A stretch of 46,493 bases of DNA from Bryobacterales bacterium (GTDB lineage Bacteria > Acidobacteriota > Terriglobia > Bryobacterales > Bryobacteraceae), in assembly GCA_020847975.1 (NCBI GenBank), contig JADLBD010000067.1:1-46493 (forward strand), given 5' to 3'. Both the position numbers and the translations under genes were made by a program. Shown here in pieces: positions 9,110-18,454 of the stretch. The notes beneath the pieces were generated by a model. The model was not told the origin of the DNA. It ran no database searches and worked only from the letters and a program-made list of their open reading frames with translations. The stretch's first letter is position 1, and the number at the start of each line of letters is the position of its first letter.

Positions 9110-10453
9110 TCATGCGATGGCGTCCTCCCGCCGGCGGCGGCCGGATGCCTGCGCCGCTTGCCACACCTTCGGTCCTTTCTTCAGGTCGAAGTTTTTATCC
9201 CAGTCACTGCCCCGCCGGCTGGCACGCGGCGTAGAAGCCGCCTTCTGCTTCGGGCGAGGGGCTTTCGGCCGACCTGCCACGGCACACTCGTGCACTGGCA
9301 AATACCGCTCGCCGTGGCGCACCGCCAGCGATCCGTCCAGGCGCTGCTCGACGCGCACGTTCGCCCCTCGCAATCCGGGCGTGACCGCCCCGCGCTCGAT
9401 CTGGTACAACTTTCCATGCCAGTGCAAGGTGTAATCCGGCCGCACCTGGCGTGTTTCCACGTGGCTCAGCGAAGCCGCCAGATTGTGGCTCTTGTCCAAG
9501 CGGCGGTGCGCATCGTCGGGATTGGCCGCTTCCACCGTCAACTCTCGTTCCCACCACGCCAGATAATCCTTGGTCAGGTATTCGTTGGCTTCTTCGATCG
9601 TCTTCACCCTTGCCACCCGCATGCCTTTGACCAGCCGGTCCTGTGCGGTTCCGAAATTCCGCTCCACACGCCCTTTCGCCTGGGGAGAATGCGCTGCGAT
9701 CCAGGTGATCCCCAGTTCCCGTAACGCCCGCCCAATCTGCGTGGGCGGCAGCTCGACCGCGTCTTGCTCTACGCCGGGCTCATCGCGTTTGTGCTTCTCC
9801 GCGGTTTGAAACAGGCTCGCCTTGTCGGTATACACGGCCAGCGGCCTCCCGAACTTCTCCAGGTAGCTCCACAACAGCTTCATGTTCTCTTCGGTCGAAT
9901 CATGTCGTACGAGACGCGCGAACAATCGGCTGGTCGCATCGTCGATCATCGCGATCAGGTACAGCTTTTCCCCACGCCCCTCCAGCCAGTCGTGTTCGCT
10001 GGTGTCCCACTGCACCAGTTCCCCGAACCGGCTCCGTCGCGGCCGCCACACGTGAGCCTGCTTGACCTTCTCCTTGTTCGCCCGCCACAGCTTGCCGCCG
10101 ATCATCCACTTCCGCACCGTCTCTTTACTCGCCGTGATCCCGTGTTTCTTGGCCAAGTATTCCGCCGCCAACGTGGGTCCGAATCCTTCATACACCGGCG
10201 CCGACAGAATCTTCACAGCCTGCCGCTCGATACGCTCTTCAATCTTGCGGTTGGAGGCCTTCCCGCGTAGCCCATGAATCACCGCTTTGTCTCCATGCTT
10301 CTTCAGCGCATACAGCAGCCGCTTCACCTGTCGCACGCTCAGGCCCAACTCTTCGGCGGCCTCTCGTTGCGTGATCACCTTCTTCTTCGCCTTCTTCAGC
10401 GTCACCAGCCGGTCACGATCGGCTTGGGTCATCAGCAGTTGTCCTTCCTGCAC
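9110..10453 (-). CDS. DDE transposase, ISNCY/IS1202-like
   Basis: A 447-residue transposase. An N-terminal helix-turn-helix (about residues 25-55, REAAEELGLSVRQVKRLL) would bind the element ends. It is followed by an integrase-fold catalytic core with Asp150 (WDTSEHDW), Asp210 (YTDKASLF) and Glu264 (AKGRVERNFG), giving D-60-D-54-E spacing. The basic C-terminal tail is rich in Arg, Lys and Pro. All three catalytic residues and full length are kept, so the element could still move. Two starts are possible: GTG 10453, very close to a GGAGGAGG, or ATG 10432 with AGGAAGGA nine bases upstream. The second has the better spacing. Confidence 0.9.
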   Translation of the reverse strand: MQEGQLLMTQADRDRLVTLKKAKKKVITQREAAEELGLSVRQVKRLLYALKKHGDKAVIHGLRGKASNRKIEERIERQAVKILSAPVYEGFGPTLAAEYLAKKHGITASKETVRKWMIGGKLWRANKEKVKQAHVWRPRRSRFGELVQWDTSEHDWLEGRGEKLYLIAMIDDATSRLFARLVRHDSTEENMKLLWSYLEKFGRPLAVYTDKASLFQTAEKHKRDEPGVEQDAVELPPTQIGRALRELGITWIAAHSPQAKGRVERNFGTAQDRLVKGMRVARVKTIEEANEYLTKDYLAWWERELTVEAANPDDAHRRLDKSHNLAASLSHVETRQVRPDYTLHWHGKLYQIERGAVTPGLRGANVRVEQRLDGSLAVRHGERYLPVHECAVAGRPKAPRPKQKAASTPRASRRGSDWDKNFDLKKGPKVWQAAQASGRRRREDAIA

Positions 10454-10478
10454 CCTCCTCCCATCGGAAGGCTGTCAA

Positions 10479-10497
10479 GGGGACATTTCTACTTTGC
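10479..10497 (-). repeat. Right inverted repeat of the insertion sequence
   Basis: GGGGACATTTCTACTTTGC, a perfect inverse of 8673-8691. It is followed at 10503-10521 by a diverged tandem copy, GGGGACATTATCACTTTGC. Confidence 0.8.
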
Positions 10498-10527
10498 TCA
10501 AAGGGGACATTATCACTTTGCTGCCAC

Positions 10528-10543
10528 AGGCAAAGTTAAGATA
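10528..10543. repeat. 16-bp direct repeat, right copy
   Basis: AGGCAAAGTTAAGATA, identical to 8639-8654. Together the two copies mark the probable insertion point. Confidence 0.65.
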
Positions 10544-10642
10544 AGTTAAGGTAACGATATCCTTAATTTGGTTGCGCCCGCAGAGAACGTGGGAATGGGG
10601 TGGGAATGGGGGCGAGCACGTCTCCGCGGCTCCTCGCTGCGG

Positions 10643-10648
10643 TATAAT
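10643..10648 (+). promoter_or_regulatory. Perfect -10 box upstream of the Big-1-like gene
   Basis: TATAAT stands 67 bases before the ATG at 10715. No good -35 box is seen at the usual spacing, so an activator may be needed or the match may be fortuitous. Confidence 0.45.
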
Positions 10649-10714
10649 CTTGGCACACCCGCATTTCGCCCTGAAGCGGGTCTACGGCGATGGGTGGCGT
10701 CGCCAGGAGTGTTC

Positions 10715-11347
10715 ATGACTTCCACTACCCTTTCATCCCAGCAGTTTTCTACCTTTCGCGAGCGAGTGGCGGTGTTGACCGTTGTGCTGATTCTTCCCTG
10801 GACCGCCTTTCCGCAAGCTCCCGTGGGCGCCGCCCCCGGAATCAAGCTGACCGTGAAGGAGGGCGAAGGCGCCCTGAACAATATTCGGACGTTGCGGGCA
10901 AAAGAACCCGTAGTCCTTGTCACGGATGTAGCCGACCGCCCGGTGGCGGGGGCGCAGGTGACGTTTCTGCTTCCGGACCTCGGCGCGAGCGGGATTTTTC
11001 CCAACGGGAGCACGCTGACGGTGACCACGGGCGGGGACGGACTGGCCGTTGGTAGGGGTCTGAAGCCGAACAATGTGGTGGGTCAGTATCAGATCCGTGT
11101 AGTCGCCTCCTATCGGGGCCAGACGGCGCGCGCGGCGATTCACCAGACAAATGCGGCGCCCCAGAAATCGGGCGGGGGTGGGGGGAAGACGGCCCTGATT
11201 CTGGCTCTGATCGGGGGAGCGGGAGCGGCCGTTGCGCTAGGGGTGAGCCGCGGCGGGGGCGGCGCTTCCAACCCGGGTTCCACCCCGGCGACTCCGGCCG
11301 GAACGTCCATTACCCCTGGCGGGTCGACGTTTGGTCCACCGAAATAG
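10715..11347 (+). CDS. Exported Big-1/invasin-like Ig protein with C-terminal membrane segment
   Basis: A 210-residue protein starting at ATG 10715, chosen for the AGGAG six bases upstream; a longer frame from 10568 has no support. A signal peptide (cut near ...FPQA) is followed by a single Big-1-like domain (about residues 60-145) with the VLVTDVADRPVAGAQVTF and TTGGDGLA patterns of bacterial Ig-like domain 1. A Gly-rich hinge, one hydrophobic segment (about 160-180) and a Gly/Thr/Pro-rich tail follow. The next gene, the giant He_PIG protein, starts 21 bases downstream, so the two are probably co-transcribed surface proteins. Its role, perhaps as a membrane anchor or partner for the giant protein, is an inference. 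Confidence 0.8.
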   Translation: MTSTTLSSQQFSTFRERVAVLTVVLILPWTAFPQAPVGAAPGIKLTVKEGEGALNNIRTLRAKEPVVLVTDVADRPVAGAQVTFLLPDLGASGIFPNGSTLTVTTGGDGLAVGRGLKPNNVVGQYQIRVVASYRGQTARAAIHQTNAAPQKSGGGGGKTALILALIGGAGAAVALGVSRGGGGASNPGSTPATPAGTSITPGGSTFGPPK

Positions 11348-11368
11348 CGGGAAGCGGACACGAACGGA

Positions 11369-14300
11369 ATGAGGAATTTCATAGCGAAGACGCTGCCGTG
11401 GGTGTGGCTTGCTGTTGCTGCGCCCGCGATGGGGCAGGTGAACATCAGCGCCCCAGCTCCCGGGAATTTGACACCGGCCATGGTGAACCGCGCATACAAC
11501 GTCAACTTCTCGGCTACCGGTGGCCCCGTGACTTGGAGTCTCGGGCAGAACGACACTCTCCCTGCCGGTTTATCCCTCAGTTCGCAGGGGACAATCAGTG
11601 GCACACCGCTCAGCACAACCGGTAGTCCTTTTTCCTTCACTATTACGGCGACGAATGGCCCGGCCAGTGATTCCAAGAACTACTCCTTGACCGTATTGCC
11701 TGAGTTGAGTATCGCCACGAATACGCTTCCAAATGGCATTGTCAGCACAGCCTACTCTTTTCAAATGACCGGTACTGGCGGTTCAGGTGGTCCCTACCAA
11801 TGGAGCGCTACCGGGTTGCCCGCTTCCCTCTCCATCGGCCAGACCACAGGCATCATTAGCGGCACCCAAACGACCCCAGTCAGCGTGCCTGTCACGATTA
11901 CTGTGCAGGATACGGTTAACCCTCAGTTCACCGCTAACAAGAATTTCACTCTCACCATCACCGGTTCCGGTTCTCCGCCTACCATCGGAGCCAGTGCAAC
12001 GTTACCTGCCGCCACCCAGAACCGGGCTTACAACTTCCCGGCGGCCAATTTCCAGGTGACGGGCGGGACGACGCCGTATACCTTCTCCATCGACCCACCG
12101 AACACGCCCCCTGCCGGGATTACCCTCGACTCTTCCGGACTTCTGAGCGGCGCTCCCAGCGGTACCGGCACGAGCAACTTTACGGTTCGGGTGCGGGATG
12201 CCGCTTTTCTGAGCGCGACGAAGACGTTCACTCTTACTGTGAACGCGCCGCCTTCCATCAGCACGACGACCATCCCGTCCGGTACGGTGGGGACCCCCTA
12301 TCCGTCCACCACGCTCATAGCGGCCAACGGGACCGTCCCGCTGACCTGGTCGATGACGGGGGCGCCGGCGTGGCTCTTGCTCAATACGGGCACCGGCGTT
12401 CTCTCCGGGACTCCGGACGCGGCCGTCAATACGAATATCAACGTGACGGTGACCGATGCCAACGGCGGGACGGGCACGAAGCAACTCGCCCTGGTTGTCG
12501 CGGGGGGACTCACCATTACCACGTCCAGCCTGCCACCCTGGACGGCGGGAATCCCCTACTCGCAGACCCTCGCCTCCAGCGGGGGGGCAGGCTCCATCGC
12601 ATGGGCGCTGCAAACGGGGAGCACTCTCCCGGCGAATCTCGGCCTGTCATCCGCGGGAGTTCTCTCCGGAATACCTTCGGCCGCCGGGACGAGCAGTTTT
12701 ACTGTCCAGGCGACCGACGCCACCCCGACTACGGTAACGAAGGCGCTGACCCTCACGATCAACGCGGCCCCGGCGGTCTCGACAAGCAGTCTGCCCGGCG
12801 GAGCATTGAATGTAGCCTACAGCACGACGCTCACCGCCACGGGCGGTACGGCTCCGCTGGTCTGGTCGGCGACGGGCCTTCCGGCAGGGCTCGGTCTCAA
12901 TCCGAATAGCGGGGTTCTGAGCGGCACGCCGACGGCCACGGGCACCTCTCAAGCGGCTCTGACCGTGACTGATTCCGCAGGAGCTTTTCAGACCAAGACC
13001 ATTGCGTTGACGGTCTCGGCCACAGGCCTCGCCATCACAACGAACAGCCTTCCGAACGGGGCGCTCAACAGCGCTTATTCCACTACTCTCGGGGCTACGG
13101 GCGGTTCGGGCACGGGTTACACGTGGGCCATATCCATTGGCAGCCTGCCTGCCGGACTCACCCTGCAATCGGCTACAGGAGCCATCAGCGGCACGCCCAC
13201 CGCCGCCGGTTCTTCGGTCTTCACCGTCCTCGTGACGGATTCCGCGCAGAATACGGCTTCCAAACAGTTCAGCATCACGGTGGTGAGTTCCTCGCTGACG
13301 ATCACGACCGTGTCGCCGCTGCCGCAGGCGCTGGCGGGCAACTTTTACATCACCGCGCTCCAGGCGAGCGGCGGCAGCGGGACCGGATATCAATGGTCGC
13401 TCGCGCAAGGGGCTCTCCCCACGGGTCTCAATCTTAACGTGGGCGGCACGATTAATGGAACCCCGTCCGGGGCGTCGACTTCCGCGTTCACCGTTCAAGT
13501 CATCGACTCGCTGGGTACGATCGCCACAAAGGCGGTGACGCTGATGGTGGTCACCCAGGCGCTCTCCATTGCGACGGTGTCCCCGCTTCCGGATGCTTCT
13601 CAGAATGTTCCCTACTCGACGGTGCTGGCGGCTTCGGGAGGCACGGGTTCGGGCTACACATTTCAGGTGGCGAGCGGACAATTGCCCGCAGGCCTGTCAT
13701 TAGCGCCCGGCGGTGTCATTAGCGGCACACCCACGGTTGCAGGACCAGTCACCTTCACCGTTCAGGTGGCCGACAACGGAGGGGGTGTCGCCACCAAGCC
13801 TTTGACGCTGACGGTGGTGGCTCCGAACCTCACGATCACGTCTTCCACAACGCTGCCATCGGCGCCGACCAATCAGGCGTACAGCACGCTGTTGACGGCA
13901 TCCGGAGGCACGCAGCCCTATACCTGGAGCGTGACCGTTGGGACGCTGCCGTCCGGGCTGACGTTGAACCCCACCACGGGTGTCATCAGCGGCACGCCCA
14001 CCAATGCGGGCCTCTTCAACTTCACGGTTCAGGTGAAAGATACGCACAATCTGACCGCGTCGGCCAATCTGTCTCTGCAAGTGGTGACGTTCGCCATCAC
14101 CACGCAATCGCTGGCCCAGGCTTCGCTCAATACCACGTATTCGGCAACGCTGACAGCGGTGGGAGGGTCTCCTCCGTACACCTGGTCTATCCTTTCCGGA
14201 ACGCTTCCGCAGGGGCTGACGCTTTCGGCGGGAACGGGACAGATCAGCGGCACGCCGGCGCAATCCGGGACCTTCCCCTTCACGGCGCAAGTGCGCGATT

Positions 14301-17300
14301 CGGTAGGGGCGACAGCCTCTACGCCATTGTCTCTGGTGGTGGGGGGAGCGGGGAGCCTGACGATACTGACAGCGAGCCTGCCGAACGCGACGCTGAACGT
14401 CCTCTATTCGCAGACGCTTCAGGTGAGCGGCGGGACGGGTCCGTACACCTGGGTGGTTACCGAAGGGGCATTGCCGGTGGGCCTGACGCTGAGCGGCGGC
14501 ACGGGCGTGATCAGCGGCACTCCCCAAACCACCGTGGGGAGCCCGTACAGCTTCGTCATCCGTGTTACGGACAGCGCGGGAGCCTCCACCTCGCGGCTAT
14601 TTACGATAGCCATCGCGAGCAACAACGCGCTGACCATCACCACTGCCTCTCCGCTGCCGAATGCCTCCCCCAACGCGGGCTACAGCCAGACGATTCAGGC
14701 AAGCGGGGGAACGCCGCCTTACCTGTTCTCGCTGATTGGAACGCTGCCATTGGGGTTTAATCTCGGTACTAACGGCAGTCTCGGCGGGACCACAACGCAG
14801 ACCGGCAGTTTTACATTCAACGTGCAGGTGACTGACGCCAACAACCAGACGGCGACCAAGGCGTTTACGCTCACGGTGGGCACACCGTCGCAACTGACGA
14901 TCAGCACCGCGGCTCTGCCTAACGGGACCGTGGGTACGGCGTACAGCGCGCCGCCGTTAGCGGCCACTGGAGGGACACCGCCCTACACGTGGACAGCCAC
15001 CGGGCTCCCGGCAGGGCTCAGCCTCAGCACGACAGGGAACCTATCGGGCACGCCCACAGCGGCGGGGACATTCAGTGTCACGGTGCAGGTGACGGACTCG
15101 GCAAGCCAGAGCATCACCAAGGCACTCAGCATCACAATCACCGCCGCAACGTTGACCATTGCCACACCGCCGTTGATCAACGGAACTGTGGGTGTTCCGT
15201 ATAGCGCCGCGCTCTCGGCTACAGGCGGTAGTGGGACTGGGTACATATGGGCGCTGATGGGTGGTCAACTGCCGCCGGGAATCAATTCCAATATCAGTGG
15301 TGGCCTGATTTCCGGTACCCCCGTCACTGCGGGGACGTTCACTTTCACGATCCAAGTGACGGACTCCACCGGAGGCACTGCCTCGAAGCAGTTCACCATC
15401 ACTATCAGCGCCGCCGGATTCACGATCCTTACCACCACGCCGCCGAACGGAACGGTGAATACGGCCTATTCGTACAATCTGGTGGCTACAGGCGGTACGG
15501 GCACGCTCACGTGGGTGGTGGTTCCCGGGACCGGGTCGCTACCTGCCGGCGTGCTGCTGACCGCGGCCGGCTTACTTACCGGCACACCCGGGCAAACCGG
15601 GGTTTACACCTTTACCGTGCAGGTCACCGATACGGCCAGCCGGTCCGTTACGCAGGTGATGTCGATTACCGTCGTGGCGGCGGGCTTTTCTATTGTCACC
15701 ACCACGCTTCCTGTCGCCACCATCGGGGTGAACTACAGTTTCCCGATCCAGCAGCAGGGCGGGACGGCGCCCATCACGTGGTCGATCACCGGGGGGCAAC
15801 TTCCGGCCGGGCTCGGTTTGGTTCCGAATTCCGGTCTCCTCACCGGACTGCCCACTCTCCAGGCCATCACCAGCATCATTATTACAGCCACCGATTCGGC
15901 AGGGAAGATAGCTTCGAAGACCTTTACCCTCACGGTGAATCCGCAGCTAACGGTGAGCACGACCTCGCTGCCCGGCGGATCCCTGGGTCAGGTTTACAGC
16001 CAAACCCTTTTCGCCAGCGGGGGAAGCGGATCGGGCTACATCTGGTCTCTTCAATCCGGAACCCTACCCGCAGGGCTTACGCTCGCTTCGGCGACGGGCG
16101 TCATCAGCGGAACGCCGGCGGCCAACGGTAATTCCTCATTCACCGTTCAAGTGGCGGATTCGGCGGGAGGCATTGCGAGCAAACTGCTCTCCATCACCAT
16201 CGGCACGTCGCTTTCCATCGCCACGGAAGCGCTGCCAAACGCGGCGACCAATGTGCCTTACAACCAGACGATCGCGGCCGCGGGGGGATCGGCTCCGCTG
16301 CAATGGTCGGTCACGGGCAGCCTGCCCGTGGGCCTAACGCTGAACGCGGCAACCGGCGCCATCAGCGGCACCCCGACGGCGGCGGGCATCTCGACGTTCA
16401 CCGTTCGCGTACAGGACGCGGCGGGCGCCTCGGCAAGCAAGCAATTCAGCATTACGGTAACGGAGGGCCTGCAAATCACCACTCCCACGGCTTTGCCGAA
16501 TGCCGCGGAGGGTTCCACGTACACGCAGACACTCGCCGCCACCGGCGGCAAAGCGCCCTACACGTGGACCATCTCGGTGGGGAGCCTGCCGGATGGCCTT
16601 GCCCTTGCGCCCACCTCGGGACTCATCACAGGGACGCCTACCGCGGCGGGCAACTACAGCTTCATCATCCAGGTTGCGGATTCGCAGACCCAGACCGTGC
16701 AGAAGGCGTTCACGCTTTCCGTCACGGGCCGGATCAATATCACGACGGGGGGTGTATTGCCTTCCGCCACCGTGAGGCAGGCATACAACCAGACGCTGGT
16801 CGCCACCGGAGGAACGCCGCCATACTCGTGGTCGCTCGCCGCGGGCGGTACGCCGCCGCTGGGGCTGACACTCGATAAGAACGGGGTCCTCAGCGGCACT
16901 CCCTCGAGCGCCGGGGCATTCAACTTCACGGCCCAGGTGACCGACAGCCAGAACATTTCGGCCACACGCACCTTCACGCTTTCCGTGCTGCTCAACCTGA
17001 GCATCACCACACCCCAGGCGCTTCCCCCGGCGACGGCGGGAACCGCCTATGCTCAGCCGCTGGCGGCGGCGGGGGGACTGCCTCCTTACACGTGGAGCGT
17101 GACCGACGGTTCGCTGCCGGCAGGAGTCTCACTCACCTCGGGGGGCATTCTGAGCGGCACGCCGGCGGCCGCCGGGAACTCTGCCTTCACCGTGCAGGTG
17201 GCGGACAACAACAAGGCCACTGCTTCAGCGAGCTTCCAGCTTGCGGTGCGCCTGCCGGGCACGCCGCCGCTCACCATCACCGGTTTACCCGAGACTGTAA

Positions 17301-17950
17301 ACGCCGCGCTTCAACCGCGGGTGAGCCTTTCCATCGGCGCGCCATTCCCGGTGCCGATCACGGGAACGCTGACGTTGACGTTCACGCCCGACGCCGCCGT
17401 TCCCACGGATGACCCGGCAGTCGTCTTCACCAACGGGAAGCGTAGCGCCGACTTCACGATTCCGGCGAACAGCACGGCGGCGCAATTGCCCGACGGATTC
17501 GCGATGCAGACGGGTACGGTGGCGGGGACGCTCACGCTCGCGGTCTCGCTCAAAGCGGGATCCGCGGACATTACTCCCAATCCGGCGCCAATGCTTGTTT
17601 CGAAGGTCAACCGGGCTGCTCCGTTGATCAAGTCCGTTACGGCACGCCGCGTCAACGGAGGGCTGGAGGTGGCCATTACCGGCTACGCGACAGGACGTGA
17701 GATCACCTCAGCGACTTTCCGCTTCACTCCGGCGTCCGGCAGTACGCTGCAAACCACGGAACTCACCGTGCAGCTAGGCGACAGCGCCAAGGCCTGGTAT
17801 CAGAGCGAGGCATCGAAACCCTTCGGGAGCCAGTTCACCCTGACCCAGCAGTTCAATGTGCAGGGCGATACCAGCGCCATCAGTTCCGTGACGGTCACGA
17901 TGACGAATCCGCAGGGGACATCCACGGCGGTTACGGCGAACTTCCAATAG
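11369..17950 (+). CDS. Giant secreted He_PIG (putative Ig) repeat protein
   Basis: 2193 residues: a signal peptide (cut near PAMGQ, residue 23), then 22 consecutive putative-Ig (He_PIG) repeats averaging about 88 residues. Each repeat runs through a variant of LPNGTxGxxYSxTLxATGG, PYTWSxxxGxLPAGL, ISGTPTAAG and FTVQVTDS. The last ~230 residues are different: a non-repetitive beta-rich region without a recognised anchor such as a type 9 or autotransporter domain. Cadherin-like folds of this kind serve in adhesion or carbohydrate binding. The weakest repeats are 2, 13 and 17, where SGTP becomes SGTQ, GGTT and TGLP. It is likely co-transcribed with the Big-1 gene and ends six bases before the convergent lipoprotein gene. 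Confidence 0.92.
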   Translation: MRNFIAKTLPWVWLAVAAPAMGQVNISAPAPGNLTPAMVNRAYNVNFSATGGPVTWSLGQNDTLPAGLSLSSQGTISGTPLSTTGSPFSFTITATNGPASDSKNYSLTVLPELSIATNTLPNGIVSTAYSFQMTGTGGSGGPYQWSATGLPASLSIGQTTGIISGTQTTPVSVPVTITVQDTVNPQFTANKNFTLTITGSGSPPTIGASATLPAATQNRAYNFPAANFQVTGGTTPYTFSIDPPNTPPAGITLDSSGLLSGAPSGTGTSNFTVRVRDAAFLSATKTFTLTVNAPPSISTTTIPSGTVGTPYPSTTLIAANGTVPLTWSMTGAPAWLLLNTGTGVLSGTPDAAVNTNINVTVTDANGGTGTKQLALVVAGGLTITTSSLPPWTAGIPYSQTLASSGGAGSIAWALQTGSTLPANLGLSSAGVLSGIPSAAGTSSFTVQATDATPTTVTKALTLTINAAPAVSTSSLPGGALNVAYSTTLTATGGTAPLVWSATGLPAGLGLNPNSGVLSGTPTATGTSQAALTVTDSAGAFQTKTIALTVSATGLAITTNSLPNGALNSAYSTTLGATGGSGTGYTWAISIGSLPAGLTLQSATGAISGTPTAAGSSVFTVLVTDSAQNTASKQFSITVVSSSLTITTVSPLPQALAGNFYITALQASGGSGTGYQWSLAQGALPTGLNLNVGGTINGTPSGASTSAFTVQVIDSLGTIATKAVTLMVVTQALSIATVSPLPDASQNVPYSTVLAASGGTGSGYTFQVASGQLPAGLSLAPGGVISGTPTVAGPVTFTVQVADNGGGVATKPLTLTVVAPNLTITSSTTLPSAPTNQAYSTLLTASGGTQPYTWSVTVGTLPSGLTLNPTTGVISGTPTNAGLFNFTVQVKDTHNLTASANLSLQVVTFAITTQSLAQASLNTTYSATLTAVGGSPPYTWSILSGTLPQGLTLSAGTGQISGTPAQSGTFPFTAQVRDSVGATASTPLSLVVGGAGSLTILTASLPNATLNVLYSQTLQVSGGTGPYTWVVTEGALPVGLTLSGGTGVISGTPQTTVGSPYSFVIRVTDSAGASTSRLFTIAIASNNALTITTASPLPNASPNAGYSQTIQASGGTPPYLFSLIGTLPLGFNLGTNGSLGGTTTQTGSFTFNVQVTDANNQTATKAFTLTVGTPSQLTISTAALPNGTVGTAYSAPPLAATGGTPPYTWTATGLPAGLSLSTTGNLSGTPTAAGTFSVTVQVTDSASQSITKALSITITAATLTIATPPLINGTVGVPYSAALSATGGSGTGYIWALMGGQLPPGINSNISGGLISGTPVTAGTFTFTIQVTDSTGGTASKQFTITISAAGFTILTTTPPNGTVNTAYSYNLVATGGTGTLTWVVVPGTGSLPAGVLLTAAGLLTGTPGQTGVYTFTVQVTDTASRSVTQVMSITVVAAGFSIVTTTLPVATIGVNYSFPIQQQGGTAPITWSITGGQLPAGLGLVPNSGLLTGLPTLQAITSIIITATDSAGKIASKTFTLTVNPQLTVSTTSLPGGSLGQVYSQTLFASGGSGSGYIWSLQSGTLPAGLTLASATGVISGTPAANGNSSFTVQVADSAGGIASKLLSITIGTSLSIATEALPNAATNVPYNQTIAAAGGSAPLQWSVTGSLPVGLTLNAATGAISGTPTAAGISTFTVRVQDAAGASASKQFSITVTEGLQITTPTALPNAAEGSTYTQTLAATGGKAPYTWTISVGSLPDGLALAPTSGLITGTPTAAGNYSFIIQVADSQTQTVQKAFTLSVTGRINITTGGVLPSATVRQAYNQTLVATGGTPPYSWSLAAGGTPPLGLTLDKNGVLSGTPSSAGAFNFTAQVTDSQNISATRTFTLSVLLNLSITTPQALPPATAGTAYAQPLAAAGGLPPYTWSVTDGSLPAGVSLTSGGILSGTPAAAGNSAFTVQVADNNKATASASFQLAVRLPGTPPLTITGLPETVNAALQPRVSLSIGAPFPVPITGTLTLTFTPDAAVPTDDPAVVFTNGKRSADFTIPANSTAAQLPDGFAMQTGTVAGTLTLAVSLKAGSADITPNPAPMLVSKVNRAAPLIKSVTARRVNGGLEVAITGYATGREITSATFRFTPASGSTLQTTELTVQLGDSAKAWYQSEASKPFGSQFTLTQQFNVQGDTSAISSVTVTMTNPQGTSTAVTANFQ
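11447..17256 (+). repeat. 22-copy coding repeat array (about 264 bp per unit)
   Basis: Tandem units encode the He_PIG modules of the giant protein. Copies are diverged at DNA level apart from short conserved strings around the ATCAGCGGCAC (ISGT) codons. Such arrays can expand or contract by recombination and may be misassembled. Confidence 0.8.
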
Positions 17951-17956
17951 AGGGGT

Positions 17957-18448
17957 CTACTTCACCAAACCGGCGGCGTGAACGATGAGGCCGAGTTCGC
18001 GCCGGTCCGTATCCGATGGCGGGAGGAACGGATCGACTGTAAATTCCGCCGTGACGCCGCTCTTGCCCTTGAGCGCGTCCGGCGGCACCTTCCAGCGCAG
18101 ATCCTGGACTCCGGTTGCCGTTAGCTTCTGCACTGGCAACGGGATTCCGTCAATGGCCGCGGTCACCTTCACTTCCTTATGCTTTGCGAGTACCGACTCC
18201 GGCAGGCTGCACTTCAACAGGAGCGTCGCCCCGTTGCTGCCCGCGCGGCGCGGCGGCTTCAGAGCGAGGGCGAATTTCGATTCCGTCCACCGCCAGCCGC
18301 CCTGCTCCACTGTGTGGAAGCCGTGGAGCAGTTGCGGCGCGAGGCTTTCATCCGCGGTGTTCACCACCTCCGCCAGGTCTCCGTTCCGGCCCGACTTGCA
18401 GCCCGCCAGCAGCGCTGCCGCCACACTCACAAACCCGCGCCTGTTCAT
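17957..18448 (-). CDS. Small lipoprotein with twin-arginine-like leader
   Basis: A 163-residue protein with a leader of the form MNRRGF-hydrophobic-LLAGC. This combines a twin-arginine motif with a lipobox, with the lipid Cys at residue 17. The rest is beta-rich with no family I recognise. It starts seven bases after the Gfo/Idh stop, and GGGAA between the two serves as ribosome-binding site, so it is the second gene of that operon. It converges with the giant He_PIG gene. A role as an accessory to the exported oxidoreductase is inferred only from position. Confidence 0.8.
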   Translation of the reverse strand: MNRRGFVSVAAALLAGCKSGRNGDLAEVVNTADESLAPQLLHGFHTVEQGGWRWTESKFALALKPPRRAGSNGATLLLKCSLPESVLAKHKEVKVTAAIDGIPLPVQKLTATGVQDLRWKVPPDALKGKSGVTAEFTVDPFLPPSDTDRRELGLIVHAAGLVK

Positions 18449-18454
18449 GTTCCC

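Larger units (their letters stand above)
8655..10527 (-). mobile_element. Insertion sequence, ISNCY/IS1202-like DDE type
   Basis: About 1.87 kb, with TGT at both ends when each is read inward. Perfect 19-bp inverted copies of GCAAAGTAGAAATGTCCCC occur at 8673-8691 (direct) and 10479-10497 (inverted). A diverged second copy near the right end (10503-10521) differs in three bases, so the right end carries two tandem boxes. One transposase gene on the minus strand fills the right part. The 16-bp direct repeats flank it. The family is assigned from the transposase, not by comparison with a database, and the exact ends could shift by about 20 bases. It separates the TonB receptor from the Big-1/He_PIG genes, which may once have been direct divergent neighbours. 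Confidence 0.75.

Noticed and set aside
10640..10670. Sigma-54 promoter (TGGCAC at 10651)
   Set aside because: The GG-to-GC spacing is seven, not ten, and no TTGC follows.
11447..17256. CRISPR-like or satellite reading of the repeat array
   Set aside because: Units are coding, 264 bp on average and protein-conserved (He_PIG), not short identical repeats with spacers.
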